DNA from: Desulfobacterales bacterium
GTDB taxonomy: Bacteria > Desulfobacterota > Desulfobacteria > Desulfobacterales > JAFDCJ01
Assembly: GCA_029932495.1 (NCBI GenBank)
Contig: JAOZPY010000081.1
Location: 1 to 9,472 of the forward strand
DNA length: 9,472 bases
Direction of reading: 5' to 3'
A model generated the notes under the pieces. It saw only the letters and a list, made by a program, of their open reading frames with translations. It did no database searches and was not told the origin of the DNA. Every line of letters starts with the position of its first letter. The first letter of the stretch is position 1. The position numbers and the translations under genes are program-made. This document shows positions 1 through 7,260 of this stretch, piece by piece.

Positions 1-641
1 GCATGGAGGTTCATTGCCAACTGGGCCGGACCAATACCAGCAACACTCCATGTGGCATCACCAGGAATCTTTTGACGCAGATGAACAAGATTTTCAACTG
101 TCGCTGGAATTGCCCCCTTCAAACCCATGACAAAATCAAAATGAAGTGGTGCATCAACCAGACCATGGCGCTGGAGATCCAGAGCATTGCTGATCATGCT
201 GGTATCAAAAATCTCCATTTCCGGCTTTATTCCCAACTTTTGCATATCTTTTGCCAAGGATTCGATGAGAGCCGGGCTATTTTCATAGACACTGTCAGGA
301 AAGTTTACCGAACCGGTCGTCAAGCTTGCCATCTCTGGACGTAATTGTAGCCGCCTCGCACGCTGTTCATAGTCCATACCAGCACGGCCACCCGTTGAAA
401 TCTGGACAATCAGATTTGTTCTCTCTCTCAAACCTTGATAAGCTTCGGCAAACAGCTCGTAGTCTGGTGAGGGTGACTCATCCACCGGATTGCGAACATG
501 GAGATGAAAGATAGCTGCCCCTGCTGCTTCGCAACGCACACCCTCTTCAATAATCTCTCGAGGGGTAATGGGCACCGCCGGGTTGTTTTTCTTTTTAGGC
601 AATGAACCGGTTGGTGCAACTGTAATAATCAGTTTCTCCAC
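1..641 (-). CDS. BKACE (DUF849) beta-keto acid cleavage enzyme, 3' end cut by window edge
   Basis: This is the N-terminal ~213 residues of a beta-keto acid cleavage enzyme, the family of 3-keto-5-aminohexanoate cleavage enzyme (Kce). Family members are cytosolic, Zn-dependent TIM-barrel proteins that react a beta-keto acid with acetyl-CoA to give acetoacetate and a new acyl-CoA. Visible hallmarks are APTGS near the N-terminus, the metal-binding HLHVRN (His46, His48), STGGRAG (Ser82), TTGSVNFP (108-115), the E-I-F-D segment (Glu143) and WSVAGIG (198-204). From memory of the Kce structure, His46/His48/Ser82/Glu143 carry the same numbers there; the third metal ligand (about Glu230) and adjacent Asp fall beyond the window. 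Family length is about 270-310 residues, so roughly a quarter is missing. The start is GTG at 641-639, set by GAGGTGA six bases upstream. It lies 58 nt after the AOR stop with no terminator between, so it is probably co-transcribed. The family is near certain; the substrate is unknown, since members act on many beta-keto acids. Confidence 0.93.
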   Translation of the reverse strand, partial: MEKLIITVAPTGSLPKKKNNPAVPITPREIIEEGVRCEAAGAAIFHLHVRNPVDESPSPDYELFAEAYQGLRERTNLIVQISTGGRAGMDYEQRARRLQLRPEMASLTTGSVNFPDSVYENSPALIESLAKDMQKLGIKPEMEIFDTSMISNALDLQRHGLVDAPLHFDFVMGLKGAIPATVENLVHLRQKIPGDATWSVAGIGPAQLAMNLH

Positions 642-647
642 GTACTA

Positions 648-654
648 TCACCTC
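648..654 (-). promoter_or_regulatory. Ribosome binding site of the BKACE gene
   Basis: GAGGTGA on the minus strand, six bases before GTG at 641-639. It decides the start: no in-frame ATG lies nearby, and the GTG places the protein in register with the family N-terminus. Confidence 0.75.
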
Positions 655-699
655 TGGTAAAATTTTTTTTCAAGAAACCCACTCCATTGAGGACAAATG

Positions 700-2529
700 T
701 TACCCTAGCTGCAATTGTGCCAATGTCTTTGCATGCGGAATCCCATCAACTGTCCAACCGCGCAGGTCGTAATAGACCGGCAGCATTCTCTCCAGCTCAC
801 ATACCTGCCCTTTAGCAGGACCGTCGGAAAGCGGTTCATGAAGGATGCGGATCGGCAACGTATCATCTTTGGCACTGAACCCGGCCCGTACCAGAAACAA
901 CCGTTCGGCGTTGATAATTCGCTCCGCACACTGCATCAGCAAAGTCATAGTATAATCAGCACCGGTGGCCGCATTCAGCAGTTCAAGAATCCCTTCAGGC
1001 CGGATATCACGCGTCTGGGTCACATAATTGCGCACCGAGAAAAAAACGCACAGCCCGGCAGCATCAATAACGGCAAAAGTATCCTGCCAATCTTTCACCA
1101 ACTGTGGTTTATCTTCCCAGCTGAGAGGATCAACAAGCGTGGGAACCCCCAAAATTTCGATATAAGCTGGGTCACCGCGCATATGACTGGCACCAATATT
1201 GGAAGTGGCATACGCAAGACCCATCCCCTTCTCACCTCGGGGATCATAACCGGCGAACTCTTGACCTTTGACAACAATCGCAAACTCTTCTTGACCGCAC
1301 GAACGGGCCAACTTCAAGCTGCCTGCAGCCAGTCGGTCACCGAATCCCTCCCGCAGTGCCGTCTGACGGCAGAGTGCAACGACCGCCTCAGCATCGCCAA
1401 AATGCAACGGTCGACCGATTTCCTCCTCTGACAAGATGCCCTTTTCGTACATCTCCATGGCACAGGCAATGGTCGACCCCATGGAGATAGTATCCATCCC
1501 CATCTCATTGCAGATATAGTTCGCTTTGGTAATTGCTCCCAAATCACCTATGCCACAGTTGCTCCCCAAAGCGTAGATGGTTTCATACTCCGGGCCTTCC
1601 CCTTCTCCAGCATAAGGGCCATCGGCGATTCTGGTCACCCGCCCACAAGCAATAGGACAGCTGTAGCAGGCTTTTGCCTTGACCAAAAACTGTTCGGTCA
1701 GCGTTTCACCACCGATATTCTGCCAATGTTCAAAGGTCCCCTGCTGGAAATTCCTGGTTGGCAAGACACCGATACCCTGGGTCCCGGTGATCGTTTTGGC
1801 CGTACCATACTGACGCAGACCAGGCACTTTACCATTGCAAGAGTCACGGAATTTTTTAAGAAATTTACTGGTTAGCGATTCAAAAAGATCCTTATCATAT
1901 AAAGGAACTTTACCAGTACCATAGACAACCACACCCTTAAGTTTCTTAGCACCAAGCACGGCACCAACCCCGGAGCGACCGGCTGCACGGTCACGATCAT
2001 TCATAATAGAAGAAAACAAGACCAGCCGCTCCCCTGCTGGGCCGATGCAGGCGGTTCGCGCCTCAGGATGGGTCTCCTTCTTCAACAGATCATCGGTTTC
2101 ATGGACGTTTCTGCCCCACAGATGGTCGGCAGGGCGCAGTTCCGCCAGACCATCGGTGATCCACAGGTACACCGGACTAGGTGACGATTCTTCAATGATG
2201 ATACCGTCGAAGCCGGTCTTTTTCATCATTGCCGGGAAATGACCACCAGCATTGGAACAGGTAATCGCTCCAGTCAGTGGAGACTTGGTCATCACCATGT
2301 ACCGGGCTCCGGTAGGAGCAGAGGTACCGGACAGCGGTCCCGTCATCATAATCAGTTTATTTTCTGACCCGAGAGGATCACAGGCAGGATCAACCTCGTC
2401 AAGCATATAACTAATTCCCACACCGCGGCCACCGATAAACGCCTTCGCCCGCCACTCATCTAGAGGTTCAACCTTGACAGTTCCATGTTTAAGATTAACC
2501 CGTAAAATAGTGCCAACCCATCCAGACAT
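700..2529 (-). CDS. Tungsten-type aldehyde:ferredoxin oxidoreductase (AOR family)
   Basis: A 609-residue cytosolic AOR-family enzyme, the family's usual size. Members oxidise aldehydes to carboxylic acids with ferredoxin, or run in reverse, using a bis-tungstopterin and one [4Fe-4S] cluster. Visible in order: the family N-terminus SGWVGTILRVNL, GGRGVG (about 33-38), GARYMVMTKSPLTG (74-87) followed by SNAGGHF, the cofactor-region segment AAGRSGVGAVLGAKKLK (182-198), the cluster motif C-x2-C-x3-C at Cys288/291/295, DPRGEKGMGLAYATS (429-443) and the fourth cysteine in DAAGLC at Cys494. These four positions equal those I recall for the Pyrococcus furiosus enzyme, which supports the chosen start. 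The frame is open to a GTG at 2568, but ATG at 2529-2527 has GGGAGGA seven bases before it and gives the family N-terminus. It follows LivF by 35 nt. The aldehyde is not predictable; BamB-like and other non-aldehyde AOR relatives exist, so the reaction is inferred. Confidence 0.95.
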   Translation of the reverse strand: MSGWVGTILRVNLKHGTVKVEPLDEWRAKAFIGGRGVGISYMLDEVDPACDPLGSENKLIMMTGPLSGTSAPTGARYMVMTKSPLTGAITCSNAGGHFPAMMKKTGFDGIIIEESSPSPVYLWITDGLAELRPADHLWGRNVHETDDLLKKETHPEARTACIGPAGERLVLFSSIMNDRDRAAGRSGVGAVLGAKKLKGVVVYGTGKVPLYDKDLFESLTSKFLKKFRDSCNGKVPGLRQYGTAKTITGTQGIGVLPTRNFQQGTFEHWQNIGGETLTEQFLVKAKACYSCPIACGRVTRIADGPYAGEGEGPEYETIYALGSNCGIGDLGAITKANYICNEMGMDTISMGSTIACAMEMYEKGILSEEEIGRPLHFGDAEAVVALCRQTALREGFGDRLAAGSLKLARSCGQEEFAIVVKGQEFAGYDPRGEKGMGLAYATSNIGASHMRGDPAYIEILGVPTLVDPLSWEDKPQLVKDWQDTFAVIDAAGLCVFFSVRNYVTQTRDIRPEGILELLNAATGADYTMTLLMQCAERIINAERLFLVRAGFSAKDDTLPIRILHEPLSDGPAKGQVCELERMLPVYYDLRGWTVDGIPHAKTLAQLQLG

Positions 2530-2535
2530 TGTGCA

Positions 2536-2542
2536 TCCTCCC
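2536..2542 (-). promoter_or_regulatory. Ribosome binding site fixing the AOR start
   Basis: GGGAGGA on the minus strand, seven bases before ATG at 2529-2527. It argues against the upstream GTG at 2568, which overlaps the livF stop codon and would add 13 residues not typical of the family. Confidence 0.8.
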
Positions 2543-2564
2543 ATCCCGGTGTCGATTTTGATTG

Positions 2565-3278
2565 TCACATGCCCAGGTATGCACGGCGGATTCCCTGATC
2601 CTCCCCCAAAACCCGGGAATCACCTTCCCGAACCACCCGACCGCTCTCCAAAACATACGCCCGCTGAGAATATTTCAGCGCTTGCTCAACATTCTGTTCA
2701 ACCATCAGAATGGTAACTTCCTGCCCGAGTTGCATGAGAACCCGGAATATTTCCTTGGTAATCACCGGTGCCAGCCCCAAAGACAGTTCGTCGACAAGCA
2801 GCAGCTCCGGACGGCTCATCAAAGCCCGACCTATAGCCAGCATCTGCTGTTCACCGCCCGACAACGTTCCGGCCAACTGTTCACGCCGCTCACCAAGGAT
2901 GGGAAACAATGACACCACCTCTTCCATGGTCTCCGCCATCCTGCTCCTACCCCGCTTCGGGTAGGCACCCATTTTAAGGTTTTCGATAACCGACATTTCC
3001 TTATATACCCGCCGGCCCTCAGGCACCAAAGCAAGCCCCCGACGGGTATTCTCAAACGGTCGGCTACCGGTAATGGGTAGGCCATGAAACAGAATCGAAC
3101 CGGCTGTAGGCTTCAACATTCCAATAATTGCAGCCAACAAGGTCGATTTCCCTGCTCCGTTGCTGCCAAGAATTGCGACTCGCTCTCCCTTTTCAACGGT
3201 CAACGAAATATCCCACAAAACCTGCGTTTCACCACGGAATATATCAATACCTGTAATCTCCAGCATCGCCATCAACAC
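2565..3278 (-). CDS. livF: Branched-chain amino acid-type ABC transporter ATPase LivF
   Basis: One of the two cytoplasmic ATPases that power the LivHM-type importer. The 237-residue length is normal. Walker A is GSNGAGKST (38-46), the Q-loop region follows, with the LivF-typical LVPEGRRVYKEMSV at about 84-97, the signature is LSGGEQQ (139-145) and Walker B is LLLVDE (159-164). The switch position reads MVEQN, with Gln where most ABC ATPases have His, as is usual in LivF. The residue after the Walker B Glu is Leu (DELSLGLAP) where Pro is common; this is probably tolerated. Start choice is uncertain: GTG 3278 sits directly after the livG stop, five bases behind AGGAG, but ATG 3272 or ATG 3266 (giving MLEITG, the more family-like N-terminus) are possible. 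Its adjacency to livG implies translational coupling. Confidence 0.95.
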   Translation of the reverse strand: MLMAMLEITGIDIFRGETQVLWDISLTVEKGERVAILGSNGAGKSTLLAAIIGMLKPTAGSILFHGLPITGSRPFENTRRGLALVPEGRRVYKEMSVIENLKMGAYPKRGRSRMAETMEEVVSLFPILGERREQLAGTLSGGEQQMLAIGRALMSRPELLLVDELSLGLAPVITKEIFRVLMQLGQEVTILMVEQNVEQALKYSQRAYVLESGRVVREGDSRVLGEDQGIRRAYLGM

Positions 3279-3992
3279 CTATGCTCCTAAATACGCATGA
3301 ATGACTCTTGGATCATGCGCCACTTCTTCCGGAGTTCCCTCCATAAGTTTTTCCCCCTGATCAAGGACAATGATGCGCTCCGCTGCCCCCATAATTGCTC
3401 CCATCACGTGTTCGATCCACAGTACGGCAATACCACGCTTTTCAGACAAGTTAACGATCAGATCCACCGCCGCTCCAATCTCCTGGGTATTCAGCCCACC
3501 AAGCACCTCATCAAGTAGTAACAGCTGCGGATTGGTACAAAGAGCCCGAGCCATTTCCAGACGTTTTTTTTCCACTAAATTCAGCTCTTTCGCCAGGATA
3601 TCGTCTCGGTTTCCAAGCCCGACAAAATCCAATATTTCCCGCCCTTCTTGCAACAAAGCAGTCCGTTCTCCTACACGGGACCGGTTAACCAGAGGAACCA
3701 AAACATTTTCCAGACAGGTCATTTCGGCAAAGGGACGCGGTACCTGAAATGTCCGGGCTATTCCCAGCCGGCATATATGGTTGGCGCTTTTGCCATTAAG
3801 GGACTTGCCGTTGAATTCCAGATTTCCCGATGACAGGGAGAAGGCTCCCGCAATGGCATTGAACAGGGTGGTTTTTCCAGCCCCATTCGGCCCGATCAGA
3901 CCGATAAGAGAACCTTTTTCGAGGCTGATATCAACATCATTCAGGGCTGCGACACCGCCGAAATTCTTACATAATCCATTACCTTTCAGCAT
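3279..3992 (-). CDS. livG: Branched-chain amino acid-type ABC transporter ATPase LivG
   Basis: Partner ATPase of LivF, 237 residues, cytoplasmic face of the importer. Walker A is GPNGAGKTT (34-42), followed by the LivG-typical GIARTFQVPRPFAEM, which contains the Q-loop. Walker B is LLLLDE and the switch His is present in WIEHVM. The signature region reads ELNLVEKKRLEMARAL rather than LSGGQ or the common LSYGQQR: both glycines and the serine are absent. I recall similar degenerate signatures in a subset of LivG proteins, together with the DEVLGGLN ending of Walker B seen here, so this looks like a subfamily trait rather than damage. The start is ATG 3992-3990 behind GAGGAG, with an unusually short 3-nt spacer; no alternative in-frame ATG lies nearby. 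It is 44 nt downstream of livM. Confidence 0.95.
   Translation of the reverse strand: MLKGNGLCKNFGGVAALNDVDISLEKGSLIGLIGPNGAGKTTLFNAIAGAFSLSSGNLEFNGKSLNGKSANHICRLGIARTFQVPRPFAEMTCLENVLVPLVNRSRVGERTALLQEGREILDFVGLGNRDDILAKELNLVEKKRLEMARALCTNPQLLLLDEVLGGLNTQEIGAAVDLIVNLSEKRGIAVLWIEHVMGAIMGAAERIIVLDQGEKLMEGTPEEVAHDPRVIHAYLGA
3284..3288 (-). promoter_or_regulatory. Ribosome binding site of livF, inside the end of livG
   Basis: AGGAG on the minus strand, within the last codons of livG. It is spaced 5 nt from GTG 3278 and 11 nt from ATG 3272, so it favours the GTG without excluding the ATG. Confidence 0.55.
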
Positions 3993-4036
3993 ATGCTCCT
4001 CGTATCGTCACATCAGGTATGCCAAACGCACCCAAA

Positions 4037-4960
4037 CTATGAAGTTGACCTTTTTGCCCATCCAGCCTGAACCAGACCGACAACACCGTTGGGGGCAAAC
4101 CGCGCCATGCTCAAGGCAATCAAACCAAAAACCAGCACGTGATACTCACCATAGCCACGAATGTATTCAGATAATATTTCCAGTGTAAAGGCGCCAATAA
4201 TCGGCCCAATAAATGATCCCATACCACCGATAATGGTCATTGATAGCACCAGAAATTGTTGGTCCAGAGAAGGAATTTCCGGCGTAATCAGTAAAAGATA
4301 GTGTCCATAAACACCGCCTGCCAGGCCTGCCAAGGCACTGGACACAGTAAATGCCAGCACCCGAATGCGAATAACATCGACGCCGAGGGACGCAGCTGCC
4401 TTTTCATCGTTCTGAACAGCCCTGAAATTGAGACCAATATTTGAATGAATCATCCAGTAAATCACCAGTAAGGAAACAATGGCCGTTACCAGCATAATAT
4501 AGAAGTAACCCGTTTTTGAGTACTCTACCAACAATCCTGGGACCTGTAGCCCCATAGTACCTCGGGTTATTTCGTATTCGTTGTTAATAATAATATGGAA
4601 AATTTCGGAAACCCCAAGGGTGGTAAGCGACAGGTAGATGCCACCCATTTTCAAACAAAGCAAACCAACCCCAAAACCGATGACCGCCGCAAACAACACC
4701 CCCAAGGGGATTCCGAGCCACGGCGATAGCCCGGCTTTCACCGCCAGAATTCCCGAAGTATAGGCACCAATCCCAGCAAAGGCAGCATGGGCAAAAGACA
4801 CCTGACCAGTGTAGCCCGCTAGTAGATTCCAACTGGCAGACATCATGACATAAAACAGACAGACAATCATGACATGCTGCTGATAGACATTCAAACCCAA
4901 CGGCAAAATCCCAAACAGGCCGACAATTATGCATGCCAGGATCACTTTCGTATTCTTCAC
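4037..4960 (-). CDS. livM: Branched-chain amino acid-type ABC transporter permease LivM
   Basis: Inner-membrane permease, 307 residues, predominantly hydrophobic with about eight to ten membrane segments. Family landmarks are the SASWNLLAGYTGQVSFAHAA block (41-60), GIYLSLTTLGVSEI (107-120), RGTMGL (133-138), the cytoplasmic coupling segment NFRAVQNDEKAAASLGVD (178-195) contacting the ATPases, LAGLAGGVYGH, MTIIGGMGSFIGP and a C-terminal MARFAPNGVVGL. It pairs with LivH to form the channel. The start is GTG 4960-4958: the codon immediately upstream in frame is TGA, so nothing earlier is possible, and GGAG lies seven bases before it. The 70-nt gap after livH is the larger of the two gaps flanking livM and shows no convincing signal. 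Confidence 0.95.
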   Translation of the reverse strand: MKNTKVILACIIVGLFGILPLGLNVYQQHVMIVCLFYVMMSASWNLLAGYTGQVSFAHAAFAGIGAYTSGILAVKAGLSPWLGIPLGVLFAAVIGFGVGLLCLKMGGIYLSLTTLGVSEIFHIIINNEYEITRGTMGLQVPGLLVEYSKTGYFYIMLVTAIVSLLVIYWMIHSNIGLNFRAVQNDEKAAASLGVDVIRIRVLAFTVSSALAGLAGGVYGHYLLLITPEIPSLDQQFLVLSMTIIGGMGSFIGPIIGAFTLEILSEYIRGYGEYHVLVFGLIALSMARFAPNGVVGLVQAGWAKRSTS

Positions 4961-5030
4961 TCAGCAACTCCACCAAAACAAACACACCGATTCTACAAAC
5001 ATAGGCTGTCACACTCGGCGAAATGAAATA

Positions 5031-5888
5031 TCATATTTCACGGTTACCAAACAGCCCCGCTGGTCGGACAAGCAGAACAAAAATCAGGATAATAAAACCG
5101 AACACATGCCGGTAGCCGGAAGAGATGAACGCCGCACCAAAATTCTCAACCAGTCCAATGATCAAACCACCGACTACGCAACCCCAGAATGACCCCATTC
5201 CCCCGAGAACGACAACGACAAAAGCCGTCAAAGCGACAGCCATTCCACCTGTCGGGGTAACCGGAAAAATCGGGCTCAAGATAACCCCGGCAGCAGCAGC
5301 CAAAGCGCAACCCAAACCAAAGCTCAACATATTGAGGGCCGTGGTGTTCACCCCATTTAGCTCGGCAACTTCTCTATCTTGACTGGTGGCCCTAAGCATA
5401 CGACCAAACCAGGTTTTTTTCAGCATCAGGTATACAATGGCAATCACCACCAGCCCGGCACCACAGGCAGCCAGACGCTGATTGCCATAATAAAACTGTC
5501 CAAAAACATTAGTCGCTCCTTTTACCCAGTTTGGCGGTTTATTTGGATAGGGACCGAAAACCAGTAGATATGTGTTCTGTAGAACAATTGAGAGAATAAA
5601 TGTTAGGATCAGTGAGTAGAGATCATCGCCATAAGTTTTTCTGATTAAGAGAACCTCGATGATCATCCCGAAAATAAGCACCAACCCGACAGACAGCATC
5701 ATCGCCGCTAGGTAGTTCATTCCCAGAGTATTAGCAAAATGATAACTGAAATAACCGGCAAGGATGTAAAACTCACCGTGGGCAAAATTAACGACATTCA
5801 TGATGCCTACCACGAGAGATACTCCCAGTGCTGCTAGCGCATAAATAATGCCGATAACCAAGCCGTTCGTCAATGCAAGAAGAAACAT
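5031..5888 (-). CDS. livH: Branched-chain amino acid-type ABC transporter permease LivH
   Basis: The other inner-membrane permease, 285 residues, highly hydrophobic. Family landmarks are GIIYALAALGVSLVVGIM (13-30), NVVNFAHGEFYILAGY (31-46), the coupling-loop segment RATSQDREVAELNGVN (166-181), the Ala-rich helix after it, VVVVLGGMGSFWGCVVGG (224-241) and the closing RPAGLFG (275-281). It imports whatever the periplasmic protein delivers; the family handles branched-chain amino acids but also amides, urea and aromatic compounds. The start is ATG 5888-5886 with a modest AAGG six bases upstream. It is separated from the binding-protein gene by 74 nt containing a strong hairpin. Confidence 0.95.
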   Translation of the reverse strand: MFLLALTNGLVIGIIYALAALGVSLVVGIMNVVNFAHGEFYILAGYFSYHFANTLGMNYLAAMMLSVGLVLIFGMIIEVLLIRKTYGDDLYSLILTFILSIVLQNTYLLVFGPYPNKPPNWVKGATNVFGQFYYGNQRLAACGAGLVVIAIVYLMLKKTWFGRMLRATSQDREVAELNGVNTTALNMLSFGLGCALAAAAGVILSPIFPVTPTGGMAVALTAFVVVVLGGMGSFWGCVVGGLIIGLVENFGAAFISSGYRHVFGFIILIFVLLVRPAGLFGNREI

Positions 5889-5907
5889 GGATTACCTTAG
5901 GATTACG

Positions 5908-5938
5908 CCGGAAAGAGAGGAGTTACCTCTCCTTCCGG
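5908..5938 (-). other. Intergenic stem-loop between binding-protein and livH genes
   Basis: The arms 5908-5920 and 5926-5938 pair over 13 positions (12 Watson-Crick and one G-U when transcribed from the minus strand) around a 5-nt loop. No T-run follows on either strand, so it is not a classic rho-independent terminator. It lies 24 nt past the binding-protein stop and 19 nt before the livH start. In other binding-protein transporter operons such hairpins protect the upstream message or attenuate read-through, which keeps binding protein in excess over permease. That role is inferred here. Confidence 0.75.
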
Positions 5939-5962
5939 TTAGCCTCTGTTAAAAAATAAAAA

Positions 5963-7147
5963 CTATTTGTGTTTCAGAGATCCAGTTGCTCCAGCCGGCG
6001 GATAGAGCACTATCTGGTTTTTATCCTGCCACTGGATGACCAGCATAGGCGGCATCCACTGATGGTATTCGGGGCCACCCTTCGTCGTACCGAAAGCAAC
6101 CTGGCCACGAGTTACGGTCAGGCTGGTTTTTTCAAGGGCATCCACCAGAGCATTCGCATCCGTCGTACCAGCCCGGTTAATGGCATCGGCAGCAATAAGA
6201 ACAACATCAAAGATTGAGCGGGACTTATAATCGGTAGGTGCCTTGCCGAATTCTTTTTCATAATTTTTGCGGAACAAGGTTGCCAACTTGGTCAGCTCAA
6301 CATCTTTGTGCATTGAAGATACCAAGCATTCCAGGTTACCGTAATCACCAACGTTATTCCAAAAATCAGGCCAGAGGCTGGGTGGGCCGGCACCATCTAA
6401 AATGATTGCTTTCGGGGTCAGATGCACCTCACCGGCCTGAGCAACAAAGTAATGCAGCCCAGTACCATACACAAACGCCAGAATGACATCCGGATTAAAT
6501 GCCTTGATCTTCGCTAATTCCGTATAATGATCCTGACCTTTTCGTTCAGTTACCACGGTTTTATTGGCAATGCCGGCCGCATTTAAAGCCTTCTCACACA
6601 ACTTGCCAATTCCTAAACCCCAATCGGTGTTTTCCGCAACAATATAAGCCTTCTTGAAGCCTTCATGAATTACCCATTTAGCGATAGTTTCATTGACCAC
6701 CCCGGAATTTGAAGGACCGGCACGGAAAACAAACTTATAATTCTTTGCGGTAATCGGATCGGCCCAGGCTTCGGCAACGATAAACGGTATCTTGAGGCGG
6801 TTTGCCACCTCGATTTCAGCCAATGCTGCTGACGAATGGCTTTCTCCAAGAACCATGACAACATTGTCACGGGTAACCAGGCGTTCAAAACCAGAAGCTG
6901 CTTTATCTGGGGATCCAGCGGTATCCTCAAAAACAACTTCCATCTTTTTACCAAGCACCCCACCATGAGCATTAACATAATCAGTTGCCAGTTTAATGCC
7001 CTCGGTAAATGATTTTCCGGTGGCCGCTGCAGTACCGGTCCGCGGGCCGACAACCCCAATTTTAAGTGTCTCCGCGGCAACAAAGCCAGCACTGCCTATA
7101 AAAATCAACAAAACCACGAACACCATGCACACCATACTTTTTTTCAT
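5963..7147 (-). CDS. Periplasmic substrate-binding protein, LivJ/LivK type
   Basis: A 394-residue type I periplasmic binding protein (Leu/Ile/Val-binding family) that captures the ligand for LivHMGF. The signal peptide is clear: MKKS, a hydrophobic core, then FVAA with predicted cleavage after Ala25 before ETLKIG. There is no lipobox Cys, which points to a Gram-negative periplasm. The N-lobe starts with LKIGVVGPRTG (28-38). The ligand-facing loops of the family map to GESHSSAA (101-108), AEAWADP (125-131) and FVYGTG (225-230). Trp128 and Tyr227 suggest an aromatic-lined pocket, so the ligand need not be Leu/Ile/Val. An upstream extension of the frame to 7213 is rejected: ATG 7147-7145 has AGGAG eight bases before it and begins the signal peptide. 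It lies 113 nt from the aminotransferase gene. Confidence 0.95.
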   Translation of the reverse strand: MKKSMVCMVFVVLLIFIGSAGFVAAETLKIGVVGPRTGTAAATGKSFTEGIKLATDYVNAHGGVLGKKMEVVFEDTAGSPDKAASGFERLVTRDNVVMVLGESHSSAALAEIEVANRLKIPFIVAEAWADPITAKNYKFVFRAGPSNSGVVNETIAKWVIHEGFKKAYIVAENTDWGLGIGKLCEKALNAAGIANKTVVTERKGQDHYTELAKIKAFNPDVILAFVYGTGLHYFVAQAGEVHLTPKAIILDGAGPPSLWPDFWNNVGDYGNLECLVSSMHKDVELTKLATLFRKNYEKEFGKAPTDYKSRSIFDVVLIAADAINRAGTTDANALVDALEKTSLTVTRGQVAFGTTKGGPEYHQWMPPMLVIQWQDKNQIVLYPPAGATGSLKHK

Positions 7148-7155
7148 TTCCTTCT

Positions 7156-7160
7156 CTCCT
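7156..7160 (-). promoter_or_regulatory. Ribosome binding site fixing the binding-protein start
   Basis: AGGAG within a purine-rich run on the minus strand, eight bases before ATG 7147-7145. It supports the start at the signal peptide over the 22-residue upstream extension. Confidence 0.75.
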
Positions 7161-7217
7161 CCCTCCAGACAACAGTTAACAATAAACGAGCCAAGCTGAA
7201 CGACCAGCAACAAAAAA

Positions 7218-7246
7218 ATAAAACAACGACAACCTCAATCAGTCAA
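7218..7246 (-). promoter_or_regulatory. Possible sigma-70 promoter before the transporter genes
   Basis: TTGACT (7246-7241, 5 of 6 to consensus), a 17-nt spacer, then TTTTAT (7223-7218, 4 of 6) in the 113-nt gap upstream of the binding-protein gene. Spacing is ideal and the gap is the longest in the operon, so a secondary promoter is plausible. The local T-richness makes a chance match quite possible. Confidence 0.35.
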
Positions 7247-7260
7247 TACAGAAAGCCCTT

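Noticed and set aside
715..1431. A 238-codon open frame on the plus strand
   Set aside because: It is antisense to the well-supported AOR gene and has no recognisable motif or ribosome binding site.
2530..2568. N-terminal extension of the AOR from GTG 2568
   Set aside because: The extra 13 residues are not family-like, the site overlaps the livF stop, and the strong ribosome site serves ATG 2529. Cys numbering also matches the family with the shorter start.
4584..5012. A 142-codon minus-strand frame overlapping the start of livM
   Set aside because: It is a shifted frame of livM with Cys/Trp/Gly-rich nonsense-like composition; livM itself has family motifs throughout and a GTG start with ribosome site.
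5908..5938. Reading the hairpin as a rho-independent terminator
   Set aside because: No T-run follows the stem on either strand, and termination here would cut the permeases off from the rest of the operon.
7148..7213. 22-residue N-terminal extension of the binding protein
   Set aside because: It would put a non-signal sequence before a textbook signal peptide and would place the ribosome site inside the coding region.
7249..7260. GAAAG/CTTTC mini-palindrome just after the aminotransferase stop
   Set aside because: It is only a 5-bp stem with a 2-base loop and no T-run, too weak for a terminator.
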